NCBI GenBank assembly: GCA_037127315.1
Contig: JBBBDQ010001269.1
Coordinates: forward strand, 2,545,001-2,609,000
DNA: 64,000 bases
Source of the DNA: Ascarosepion bandense
Taxonomy: Eukaryota > Mollusca > Cephalopoda > Sepiida > Sepiidae
Direction: 5' to 3'
Each line of letters starts with the position of its first letter. The stretch's first letter is position 1. Below the pieces are notes generated by a model that did not search any database, was not told the DNA's origin, and was given only the letters and a program-made list of their open reading frames with translations. A program made the translations under genes and the position numbers. Below, piece after piece: positions 23,169 to 32,657 of the stretch.

Positions 23169-23676
23169 ATGAACTCCAAAAAGGGGGAGAAAAAAAAAAC
23201 AACAAAAAACACAGATATATATATAAAAAAAAAAACAAACGAAAAATACCTCACAGGAACACAGGAAATTTGAATTAAAGTTTCATTCTTCAATTCTTGC
23301 TTTTCCCAAAAATCAACATCAATTTAAGCTGCTAAGTAAATTCCCATTCAAAGAACATCACATGGCGTGGAGGTGTAATGGCTGCTGATACCTTGGCCAA
23401 AATAGCTTCGCATAACAGAAATAAAAATTTCAAAATTTTTTTTTCTCCCAAATGAAGCATGAACTCCAAAAAGGGGGAGAAAAAACAACAACGAAAAACA
23501 CAGATATATATAAAAAAAAAAACAAACGAAAAATACCTGAAAGTTTAACACAGGAAATTTGAATTAAAGTTTCATTCTTCAATTCTTGCTTTTCCCAGAA
23601 ATCAACATCAAGTTAAGCTGCTAAGTAAATTCCTATTCAAAGAACATCACATGGCGTGGAGGTGTAATGGCTGCTG
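23169..23676 (-). repeat. Direct duplication of ~218 bp upstream of LINE
   Basis: Copies at 23169-23387 and 23459-23676 are nearly identical, each running from GAACTCCAAAAAGGGGGAGA to GGAGGTGTAATGGCTGCTG and including A-rich tracts. They are separated by 71 bp. They lie beyond the LINE 5' end and may be further 5' UTR monomers or local tandem duplication. Confidence 0.7.
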
Positions 23677-23777
23677 CAAAATTAAAAGCAAATAAATTGT
23701 AAGATGCATTGAATGGAAAACAGAAATTGCACAAATGATTGTCTAAGCTTAGAAGAGATGCGGCACAAAGCCAAATG

Positions 23778-23872
23778 TATGGGGCACACAGTTAGGATCT
23801 AACTCCCTACTCAGTCGGAGCTGATATAGCGAGACAATCTTGCTAACCATTATACCAATTACGTCAGTGATA
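23778..23872 (-). repeat. tRNA-like SINE fragment (family 3)
   Basis: The minus strand has TGGTATAATGGTTAGCAAG (A-box-like) and GAGTTAGATCC (B-box-like) at tRNA spacing. It shares ATGGTTAGCAA with 33655-33745. There is no intact acceptor stem, so it is not a tRNA gene. Confidence 0.5.
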
Positions 23873-24509
23873 AGTTGCAATCTATATTGAGCCAAAACTC
23901 AATAGATTTACTGACGAATAAAAATTACCTAAAGCAAGAATCACTTTACTATAATACTAGAAAGATTAAAAACAGCTACTGACCTGCTATGCAATATATA
24001 TATATATATAATTTTCAAGGATATTATTTTTCGGGTGTTGCAATTTCTTCATATTTACCTGCAATGTAATTGTTTTAATTTTTAGTGTTTTTTGAAAAGG
24101 AGAGTTTTCTAAAGCTGTAGGGAGCTGGTGAATATTACTTTAATTCGGTTTTGTGTCATACTTAACTGAACAACTTACAGTTTACAAGTTTTATGCAGAG
24201 GTATAATCATCAGAAGATTTTTATCATTATCGGAAGTTTAGTTGTAGGCAGGTTGAAATATGTGAAATTGTGTGGAATAGTGTAAGAATAAAATATACAT
24301 TTTGCATTTTAAAATAGAAAGAATAACACAAGTTGTAGAAGTTAATTAGAAACATTATTAAGAAGTTAAAGTTAGAGTTCGTGTTCAATGAGAAAGTTAA
24401 AGGTATCAAGACTTGAAGAAATTGTTCGTAGTAGTAACTGTTGAAAGAAGAAATCAGCACGCGGGAGAACGAATGTCCGAGCTAACCTGAAGCTTCTCTC
24501 GTTACATTT
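23873..24509. other. No supported feature
   Basis: AT-rich with a short (TA)n at about 23995-24010. Confidence 0.5.
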
Positions 24510-24915
24510 TCGCAGTGTCTCTCGCTGCTCCCATCTGAGTGTGTGATTGACGCTGACCGGAGCCTTTTATAGTATTCAGATTTTTGCACTTGTTCGCGAA
24601 GTCCTTTTTGGTCTTGCAAACTGCTCCCATTGGTCGAAAATCAATTTGACACCTACTTGCGAAATCTGATTTCGACTTTTCTTTATGCACATGGTCAATT
24701 CTTTTTCTATTCGGGAAAACCAGGATTTGTGAATGTTTCTAAAAGTGAAAAAGAAGGTTGATTTTAATTTTTATTTTCTATTCACTACACTATAAGCGCG
24801 GCTGGGCATCAAGTGTGCGTTTACTTTTGTTCATTTTTCTTTAATATTGCTGCTCTAATATAAATGAATTAAACTACACGACCTGATAGCGAGCAAAGAG
24901 CACAACACTAGCATA
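24510..24915 (+). repeat. Dispersed repeat R-A, copy 2
   Basis: Partner of 17500-17900, in the same orientation with small indels. Both copies end near ACTACACGA(T/C)CTG. Confidence 0.65.
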
Positions 24916-25485
24916 TTCCCTTTGTATTGCATTAGTAACAATCCAGTTTCACTCGGATATATTTTTCCCAAAGCATTGCTTTTTGGGGAGTAGACTTCCA
25001 GGAGGATACTTTTCCTATCACTACAATCTTGAATTCTTAAAATCTAGGTTCAACCATTACATAATTCCATGAAATTCATATCTTGTTTTTTCTCACACTG
25101 AAACAACACCACCCCTTGAGTGGCTATTGAAAGTTCTACTGGGTGACCATTCGTAAAAAAACAATTCACTGGACTCATTTGTCTGTGATATTTTTTCACG
25201 TGTGTCTCTTCTACGACCACAAAGCCACATTGCAGTCTATATTGCTAATATGCTGGGCAGACATAATATCGCGCTCACAGCCTCGGTCACAATGACTAAT
25301 GAACTTCTTGCTATCCTAAACCATCAACGAATTTTCGTCTCTCGCAATTACATTAAAAACCTTTTGGCTCAACCGGTGCTGTGTTTGTCAGGCAGTTCAA
25401 CATATGACCGCAAATTGGTTTCATCTTACAGACTGTTTTTGTAAGTCGCTTCCATGATAGTGAGATCCTAAATATTTATCTATGC
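24916..25485. other. No supported feature
   Basis: Nothing recognised. Confidence 0.45.
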
Positions 25486-26390
25486 ACAAGTCTGTAAACG
25501 GAGAGGATGATCCAAATATTCATTTATTATTAGGTTGTCCCAAAAGTTCGTAAACACCTGCAACAAATTGAAATCTAAGGTTACCAGAAAACACTTGTAA
25601 AAAATTGAAATTTTACTCGCAAAAACAACAAAAATTATTGCTCAAAATAATGACCATCATTTTCCAAGACTTTCTGACATGGATCACCAAGCTTTAGGAT
25701 CTGGTCATAGTACTATTCGGCCGGCTTTGAATCAAAGAATTCTTGACACGCTTCCTCGACTTCATCAAACGTGTCGAATCGGCGGCCCTTCAGAAAGTGT
25801 TGCATTGAGTGGAAAAGGCCGTAATCTGATGGAGCACAGTCAGAACAGTAGGCTTGATGTAGCAGAACCTCAACGCCGTCCAGCTTTTCAAATTGTCTTT
25901 GGTCTTCCTGGCGGTGTGTGGCTTGGCATTGTCCTGCTGCATCAAAACGCACTTTCGGTTGATCATACTTTTGCTTCAACTTTGCGTACACCCGCTCAAG
26001 TTTCTGACAGTAAAGTTCGGCACTGATGGCACCACCATTCGGAACCAACTCAAAATGCTCAATTTCTTCAAAGTTCCACCAAACACACAACATGACTTTC
26101 TTGCCGAATCGATCTTGTTTGGGAACCGACGGTGTCTCTTGCCCTTTCTGAAACCATCGCTTGTCTCGATTGTGCTGGACCAGATAGATCCATTTCGCAA
26201 GTGTTTACGAACTTTTGGGATAACCTAATATAAAATATTAAAGATATCAACATAGAGAGTTCAATGTATATTATCCAGAGCAGTATGATATATATAAATG
26301 AAAACTCAAAGCAATATCTAAAGCGACTATAAAGTGAGATATATATCGACGGGTAAAGTTTATTTCAATCACTGTTCTGAAGAAATGTGT
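25486..26390. repeat. Dispersed repeat R-B split by a mariner
   Basis: GTAAACGGAGAGGATGATCC on the left (25494-25529) and ATAAAATATTAA ... TTATCCAGAGCAGTATGATAT on the right (26229-26390) match the continuous sequence at 39472-39640. The second copy carries a hammerhead-like fold on the minus strand; here that part is degenerate (TGAAATAAACTTTACC). The mariner in between explains the break. Confidence 0.65.
25530..26228 (-). mobile_element. Deleted mariner (irritans-type ends), copy 1
   Basis: The ends TTAGGTTGTCCCAAAAGTTC and its inverted partner are flanked by TA on both sides, the mariner target duplication. The minus strand encodes only the distal half of a transposase: MLCVWWNFEEIEHFELVPN, a decayed DNA.PH region, and DCAPSDYGLF with the third Asp. 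The helix-turn-helix and first catalytic Asp are deleted and there is a frameshift. The 5' joint is identical to that of 52989-53658. Confidence 0.9.
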
Positions 26391-27465
26391 CCCTGAATTC
26401 TTGTCTGTCCTCTCCAAACTTTACAACTAATGCCTCTCTGTTTCTTGCTTTCTTGCCTGCTGGAAGTTCTTCTCTGTGGTTCCTATGTTTAAGAATTCTG
26501 GATAACTCTTGGACCCCCTCCTACTGATTTTTGGTAAAGTTTTTGAGGCCATTATCAACGCCGAAGTAGTTCAACATCTCACAGCCCACAGTCTCATCTA
26601 TGACAAACAGTATGGTTTCCGCTTCACCAGGTCTACTGCTGATATGCTAACGACCACCACAGAGTATATATACAAGGCTCTCGATAAGAACGTGAAGCTC
26701 GATTTGTTGTCCTGGATATCTTCAAAGTGTTTGACAAATTCTGGCAGACTGGACTCCTATATAAGCTACGGGGCTATGGTATAATTGAATGATTGTTTGA
26801 ATAATCCAGTTTTTCTTTTCAAATCTCGTGATGAAGGTAGTAATGAACGGACATGCACTCCGATAATATCATACAAACGCGGGTGTCCCTCAAAATCTAA
26901 TGGAGAATCTGCAATGTGATCGATCCCGATTTGGTAGTTCAGCTGCTGTCACTTTGTCACCGTTGTAATGTGGCTTCCCTATGCCTCTTCTCCAGATATT
27001 TTCAAGGCTTCTACGCCGACGAACTTAGCTCCCTGGTGCCCCCTCTGCATGAATTTACTCGGGCTACTAGACTAGCTACTAGATCCCACCCCTTTTACAG
27101 TGTAGCCAATAAATGTAAGTGCATCTTGAACTCCTTCACTTTCTTTTCTCGCACTTCTCGTCTGTGAAACTCCCTTCCGTCTACTTGCTTCCCCGATAGT
27201 CACAATCTCCAAGAATTTGGATGTAAGGTCAATTGTCATCTCCTATCTCTCTGACTCGCATCTTTTCTGTCATGTTCTTTTCTCAGTCCACTCTACTCTC
27301 ATCACACCAATATTCTCATTCTTCTCTTATCCATTCTCTGACATCATCAATAATGTGTTCCTATATATCATCCCTTTTCTTCTATATAACCCACTGCACA
27401 ACTGTGTCAGTTAAAATGCCTTGCTTTTGGTAGAAATGATTTTTTAAAAATATCTCCTCAGACAG
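26391..27465 (+). mobile_element. jockey/CR1-like LINE, copy 3, decayed
   Basis: This is the same family as 18482-22590. Remnants include FGKVFEAIINAEVVQHLTAH, QYGFRFTRSTADML, and later YFQGFYADELSSLVPPLHEF and FFSRTSRL. The YADD block and adjoining thumb are deleted at about 26890. The 3' end (CCTTGCTTTTGGTAGAAATG) is present. It is 5'-truncated and has many frameshifts. Confidence 0.85.
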
Positions 27466-27749
27466 CATAATATTTTTGATTTAATCTAATCAGACCATTC
27501 AAAAAAAGGGAATTTAAGCGGTATGACCCAAAAATTAATTTTTAGTTTTATCATATTAAGGCCATGAAAAGTATACAGCTGAGTAGTGAACTGTTCATCG
27601 TTTAAGTGTGACGATTGTACAGGACGTTTCCCCACAAATTCAACATACACACCCACAAACGCACATGTACTCCTATACGTATACATATATATGCATACAT
27701 ATATATACGTATATACATACATGCATACATGGTAGCGTAAGCGGCTGGT

Positions 27750-27753
27750 CTTT

Positions 27754-27830
<77 letters not shown>

Positions 27831-27832
27831 AG
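27750..27832. repeat. (CA)n(TA)n(TG)n microsatellite
   Basis: About 20 CA units, 10 TA units and a short TG run. Confidence 0.95.
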
Positions 27833-28074
27833 GAGTGTTCTAATTCATTACTGAATGAGCATCGCTCATTCAGTAATAAATTACAGCACTCTGGCTATTG
27901 GGCGTGTATAATGATAATATAAACGTTAAAAAGTCTTCCTTGTACCAAGCGCCCATAGCCCAGAGGTAGAATCGCCGACTGACGCCAGTTCGGTCGGGTT
28001 TCAATCATGGGTTAGAAAGCAATCGGTGTCTAACCGTACTGTTGAGTTGTGATACAGCGAAACAGATCTGTCTG

Positions 28075-28079
<5 letters not shown>
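27833..28079 (+). repeat. Hammerhead-bearing SINE unit (copy b)
   Basis: The head has A box TAGCCCAGAGGTAGA and B box GGTTTCAATC. At 28028-28079 is the ribozyme region with stem I CCGTA/TGCGG, stem II GTTGT/ACAGC, GAAA and CTGTC. The core is CTGTTGA instead of CTGATGA, so activity is doubtful. Upstream, 27838-27893 contains an inverted repeat (CATTACTGAATGAGC/GCTCATTCAGTAAT) not seen in the other units. It is followed by about 22 TA units. Confidence 0.75.

Positions 28080-28122
<43 letters not shown>
28080..28122. repeat. (TA)n tail of hammerhead SINE
   Basis: About 21 TA units start immediately after the ribozyme, the same relative position as in the other copies. Confidence 0.9.
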
Positions 28123-28127
<5 letters not shown>

Positions 28128-29310
28128 TTGTCCGTTTGTTACAATCCGCTAATCTAAAAAACGCCTGCACCAATTGTTTTGAAATTTTACTATAGCATTT
28201 AATCGAATACGAGCGTATTTTTATGTACCTTATATTAAAAAATATGTATTTTGCAAAGTCGATTAGCGCCAATGAGAGCCGAACCAAAAACGTTCATTTT
28301 CAATATGGACGCCTTTACAGAAAACTTTGTTATTTCATAGAAAATATAGGAAAATTCCAAATTTATTTTTATTATTATTTCTATTTTGGCGGGCGTAAAC
28401 AACAAAAATCCCTTCCCTTTTTAAAAAAAAAAATGTTTTCTATTCATTTTTTTTCAACGAATTATTTTTTTCAACGAATCCCATTTATTTCGTTGGTTCA
28501 GTAAATAATTTTTTTTAACCTAAGCCATTTTTTATTTCTTAATTTTCAAACCTAAACGACAGACTATCTTTAAATGTTTTCTTTTTTCCAACAAATTATT
28601 ATAGATAAGAAACTTAACTTTCATGTTAAAAAAGAAAAAATTCCAAAAAATTAATTTAACATTTTTCTAAGGGTGCCCACTTTGTCATACACGTTCATAG
28701 TAAAATCAATCCCCCATTTCTTTTGCTTTTGTTTTTGGTAAACATCAAGGGTTAAGTCCCCTTTTTTGTTGTTTTGGATTTTTTCAAAAATACATCTTTT
28801 TCAAAAAAAAAAAAGCGGAAAAATACAAACTTCCTTTTGTCCCTCCTATATAGTCAAAAATGAAGAGAGAAGGAGTTAACATTTTGAAATGGCGATTTTG
28901 GCCAATTGATTTTTCAGATTCCTAATCTCAGTGCAAAAGATCTTCTCCAATTCATAACGATAATGCCTCGCAGAAGGTCAAACTTGGGTCGTCGTACTCG
29001 CAAAGCGGAAGAAGTGCGACGTGTAATTGCAAATCAAATTGAGAAAGAACAATCATTAGCGAATGGTAGAAGAAGGCGAAGAATGGTTCAGATACGCGCC
29101 GGGGAAGCAGCAGAGCGACGTGCAGCCAGACTTTAGGACGCACGATTCCGAACACGGCAATCGCGTTGTGCAGCCTCAGATCTGCTTCGTTCTCAACGCA
29201 ATGAACATGGCAAGCTGAGGGCGGCTGAAAGACGTCAACAAGAAACAGCAGATCAACGTCAAACACGACACTCTGCAAATCAGACAATCTCTATATCTGC
29301 ATAGACAATG
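28123..29310 (+). mobile_element. Helitron fragment, 5' part with ORF start
   Basis: A ~840-bp AT-rich leader (TGTCCGTTTGTTACAATCC ...) precedes an Arg-rich frame. From 28963 it reads MPRRRSNLGRRTRKAEEV, then repeats such as GRRRRRMVQIRAGEAAERRA, a stop at 29134, and LRSQRNEHGKLRAAERRQQE. This Arg/Glu/Ala-rich repeat start is characteristic of animal Helitron Rep-helicase proteins. The Rep and helicase domains are absent. It is truncated at about 29306. Confidence 0.7.
28963..29304 (+). pseudogene. Helitron protein N-terminal fragment
   Basis: About 113 codons with one internal stop (TAG at 29134-29136). Composition is dominated by Arg, Ala, Glu and Gln in ~22-residue repeats of the form RR...N..RM..LRA.E..E.RAAR. 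Known Helitron proteins start this way before the Helitron-like N and Rep domains. The start ATG at 28963 was chosen because MPRRRSN is the usual first block. Confidence 0.65.
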
Positions 29311-29406
29311 AAACAAGTAAAAATATTGTGTATCCATATGTTTTCTGCAATTAAATGTACACTTTCTCTTTTTTTTCATTTCACAGCAACGCGTGGGCGG
29401 GTACAG

Positions 29407-29407
29407 C

Positions 29408-29448
<41 letters not shown>
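29407..29448. repeat. (TA)n at 3' side of hammerhead SINE tandem
   Basis: About 20 TA units that adjoin the ribozyme end of the minus-strand tandem. Confidence 0.95.
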
Positions 29449-29451
<3 letters not shown>

Positions 29452-29506
29452 ATCCCCAGTCATCTTTTTCGCTGCATCACAGCTCATCAGTACGGTTAGA
29501 CTCCGA
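29449..29506 (-). ncRNA. Hammerhead ribozyme, unit 1, stem III damaged
   Basis: CTGATGA, stem II GCTGT/GCAGC and GAAA are intact, and stem I CCGTA is kept. The stem III region reads AAGATGACTG instead of CAGATCTGTC, so the cleavage-site helix is probably lost. Confidence 0.55.
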
Positions 29507-29750
29507 TTGCTTTTAACCCAGGATTGAAACCCGACCGAATTGGCGTCAGTCGGCGATTCTACCTCTGGGCTATGGGCGCTCGGGAGAAGAAGGCAGACTT
29601 TTTAGCGTATACATTATCATTATACACGCCCAATAGCCAGAGTGCTCTAATTAATTACGGAATGAGCGATGCGTACATGCCAGAGGAGCTACTGTTTTTC
29701 AAAGTCAACCATTATTCCAGAGTGCTCAATCAGGGTGTGAGAACATAAAT

Positions 29751-29803
29751 AGTTACCGCAGACAGATCTGTTTCGCTGTATCACAGCTCATCAGTCCGGT
29801 TAG
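29751..29803 (-). ncRNA. Hammerhead ribozyme, unit 2, all core bases intact
   Basis: The minus strand reads CCGGA, CTGATGA, stem II GCTGT-GAT-ACAGC, GAAA, stem III ACAG-AT-CTGT, C at the cleavage position, TGCGG. All catalytic bases match the consensus. Stem II (5 bp) and stem III (4 bp) are perfect, and stem I has one G-G mismatch relative to CCGTA/TGCGG. Predicted cleavage falls between 29761 and 29760, after GTC. This is the best-conserved copy by core sequence. Confidence 0.8.
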
Positions 29804-29986
29804 ACTCTGATTGCTTTATACACAGGATTGAAACCCGACCGAATTGGCGTCAGTCGGCGATTCTACCTCTGGGCTATGTGCGCTCGGTAGAAGAAGGCAG
29901 ATTTTTTAGCGTATACATTATACACGCCCAAAAGCCAGAGTGCTCTAATTCATTACGGAATGAGCGATATATATATATATAGATCG

Positions 29987-29989
<3 letters not shown>

Positions 29990-30029
<40 letters not shown>

Positions 30030-30030
30030 A
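29990..30030. repeat. (GT)n microsatellite
   Basis: About 17 GT units ending in GCGCGCG. Confidence 0.95.
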
Positions 30031-30212
30031 CTTTACTTGCGATTGAGTCTTGTAGAGAGCGAAAAAAGTCATAAATAGCAGCTGTTAACGTATTTTCGCT
30101 ATGTTCTCTGGTAATCGTGTAGCTGTAATCAGACAGAACTCTTTTCGCTGTTGGCGTTGTTTACTTGTCTTAAAATATATTACACGCTCTGAAATCGGCC
30201 TTTCTTTGACGT

Positions 30213-30351
30213 TGTTCCGATGGCCTGGTGGGTAAATATCCGACTGCTGTCAAATCAGTCGGTTTTCAGACCCTGCTTGAGGTAAAACGATTAATCTGGC
30301 CGCATTGGTGCGATATGATGCAGCGGAATATGTCTGTCTGCGAATGGTACG

Positions 30352-30392
<41 letters not shown>
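30213..30392 (+). repeat. tRNA-like SINE related to the hammerhead family
   Basis: The head has TGGCCTGGTGGGT (A-box-like) and GGTTTTCAGACCC (B-box-like). The 3' part, GATGCAGCGGAATATGTCTG then TCTGCGAATGG, aligns with the ribozyme end of the family but CTGATGA and GAAA are lost. It ends in (TA)n at 30356-30388. Confidence 0.6.
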
Positions 30393-31133
30393 GGGTAGGA
30401 AACAATAAAATAATGGAACAATAAAAATGTCAATGTTTATATTCCTTCACTCATAAAAAGCGGGAACTGTTAGAACGTATAAATTGAATACAACAGACAA
30501 GGATGATTTTTTTCAATTTTTGATGGATTTGTAGGACATTTTAACGTTTTCCGCTTTCTAGAAGTTAAGGAATATAAACAGGGACCATAGTTTTGATTGT
30601 TTCAAGCGCTTGCGACTAGTGCTTTAACCATTCTCATGGGTTTTGTATACGGCATAATTTTCTGTGTTGTACTACATAGTAGTTTTTCCTGTGTGAAGAT
30701 TCTTGTGGAAGAGTGACCGTTTAGAGCTGTCATGCGCAGCCGGGTTGACGTGACGGTTGCTTCTATTTTTGTAAAACATTTAGATTTACATATATCTCCA
30801 AAAATGTGGAGAAGATAGTTGAAACGAGGGAGATTTGGGTTCTAAAGAAATATACTGAGAATACTATGAGCTCAGAGATGTCGCAGTTTTAGAGAAAATA
30901 GAAGTAAAATCGAACATTACTTAACAGGAGTAAAAGAGAGTTGAACTTTTAAGGGCACCTAATGAGGGCCTCTAAATTTTGGTACTCAGGGAACCTAGTG
31001 AAGATAAGACGAAAAGAGGATGACAGATCATAAACTATCTAACGAGTTTGGAAAAATGGCTGGCAGAACAAGGATTCGGATAGATAGCAGGAAAGACAAA
31101 GTTTACTAAGAGTTACAAAAGAGAGAAAATTGT
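30393..31133. other. No supported gene
   Basis: It contains a small imperfect inverted repeat (GTTTATATTCCTT at 30437 and AAGGAATATAAAC near 30570). Otherwise nothing is recognised. Confidence 0.45.
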
Positions 31134-31392
31134 TAGTCAGTCAGGTGAGTGTCATACGTAATACAAGCTTTGGGCGATCATGTCTCGAAAGAGACATGAC
31201 TGACTGGGTAGAAGATTATCCTGCAATAAATTGCAATTGCTTTCTGCGGTAGACTGGTTGCCAGCCAAGGCTATAGAATCCAATTTGTTTTATTATTTAG
31301 CCCATAACTGGAGGGAAGAGATGGATTAATACCTTTCCCAAGGTAAAATGCAAGTGAATGCAAGGAATTCAACTGTAATTCGAACTCGACTT
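31134..31392 (-). repeat. SINE-1, head missing
   Basis: The 3' hairpin and body are intact; the copy ends at AATTCGAACTCGACTTG, so the A box and part of the head are lost. It abuts a LINE 3' fragment on the right. Confidence 0.88.
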
Positions 31393-31397
31393 GAAAA

Positions 31398-31465
31398 TTG
31401 TAGAGAGCCATATTTCCCCACGTCCTGAAGGGACACAACTTATAAAAGAAGAAGAAAAGTTTATT
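31398..31465 (+). pseudogene. RTE-like LINE 3' terminus
   Basis: AGCCATATTTCCCCACGTCC then TGAAGGGACACAACTTATAA and (AGA)n match the last codons and tail of the LINE at 33510-33575. Confidence 0.65.
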
Positions 31466-31499
31466 AAAAAATGGTTAAATTATCTGTTCGAGGATAAAG

Positions 31500-31600
31500 A
31501 TCATAGCGAGAGAGAGGAAGTGGGAGAGATGGATAGAAACAGAAACAGAGAGAAAAAAGAGAGAGAGAGAGAGTGTGTGTGTGTGTATATGTTTGTATCA
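31500..31600. repeat. (GA)n/(GT)n microsatellite
   Basis: A GAGA-rich stretch then a short GT run. The predicted frames across it are low complexity. Confidence 0.85.
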
Positions 31601-32127
31601 TTCTGACATACAGACTAATTTAATAATCCTTTTCTGTGTTAAGATATCTTTAAATCTGTACTCATGCATATTAAATTTTTCTAGTGAAGAAAGTTTATTA
31701 AAATCTAAAAAAGCAAAGAATTCACACACAACCGCACACACCTATATGTATAAATGTATATGTGTGTGAGGCTTTTGCAAATGTTTGTACATTTAAAATT
31801 TGAATAATTTAGCTTAGATATAAGATATAAATATGCATGAGCCGCTTTTTTAGGCAGTAAACGTCGATAAAAAATGTCTGATGCGCATATTACTTGCAAT
31901 ACGCTGGTTGGGGATAAAGAGCTTTTGCATTTGAGGGTATTAATAAATTCTCTTCTGTAAAACGTCTATAAATTCGACAAAATGCTCATGAATCAGATTT
32001 TATTCCACATACGCCATATTTAGTTCAAACGTTCTGAGATTCTAAGACATCCACTATAAAGAATTGAAAGGTTAATGTCACTTTTACAGTTCACTGAAGA
32101 CATCTCTCACCGATTAGGGTTTCATGA
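31601..32127. other. No supported feature
   Basis: AT-rich; nothing recognised. Confidence 0.45.
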
Positions 32128-32350
32128 CAGATTAAATTTGTCGTTTCTAAACGAAGATTTCGATAAATCAAAATTATGCTTTACGTGTAAAGCAAATTAA
32201 TAAATCGCGTGTATTTTTCTCATTATTTACCATGATATATACGTCTGTTATGGGAGGCCACAATTTAAACAATGTAAGGTACGCAGATGATGCAGTGCTG
32301 ATAGCAGACACAGAAATGACACTACAAGATATACTACAGAAGGGAGCCGA
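32128..32350 (+). pseudogene. RTE-like LINE RT fragment, left direct repeat
   Basis: This ends in the reverse-transcriptase block VMGGHNLNNVRYADDAVLIA (catalytic YADD) and is repeated without indels at 32658-32880, offset exactly 530 bp, with about ten substitutions. A SINE-1 lies exactly between the two copies. Confidence 0.85.
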
Positions 32351-32657
32351 AGTCAGTCAGTCAGTTAAGTGCCATACGTGATACACGCTTGGGCGATCAT
32401 GTCTCGAAAGAGAAATGACTGACTGGGCAGAAGATTATCCCGCAGTAGGTTGCCATTGCTTTCTGCGGTAGACTGGCTGCCGACCAAGGCTGTAGAACCC
32501 AATCTGTCCTGTTATTTAATCCATAACTGGAAGGAATAGACGGATTAATACCTTTCCCAAGGGTATTTGCGCGTCAGTGATTACAATGAATTCAACTGGA
32601 ATTCGAACTCTGCTCTCCGATTTCTCGTTCCGAGTCGATATCCACTGCGCGACAACG
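32351..32657 (-). repeat. SINE-1 between 223-bp direct repeats
   Basis: A full-length minus-strand copy (3' hairpin CATGTCTC/GAGAAATG with one change, B box AGTTCGAATTCC). It is flanked on both sides by the same 223-bp LINE segment instead of the usual 10-15 bp duplication. Confidence 0.92.

Larger units (their letters stand above)
29449..29972 (-). mobile_element. Tandem hammerhead-SINE (retrozyme-like), locus 1
   Basis: Two head-to-tail units share a 304-bp period, measured from the CTGATGA cores (complements at 29484-29490 and 29788-29794). Each unit has a tRNA-like head (A box TAGCCCAGAGGTAGAA, B box GGGTTTCAATCC) and a 3' hammerhead. The second unit is cut off at 29972. Animal retrozymes are described as short tandem repeats with type I hammerheads that give circular RNAs; the pol III-like head seen here would make this a SINE/retrozyme hybrid. 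There is no coding capacity; reverse transcription would be supplied in trans. Confidence 0.75.

Noticed and set aside
23778..23872. tRNA gene
   Set aside because: A and B boxes are recognisable but no acceptor, D or anticodon arms pair; better read as a SINE fragment.
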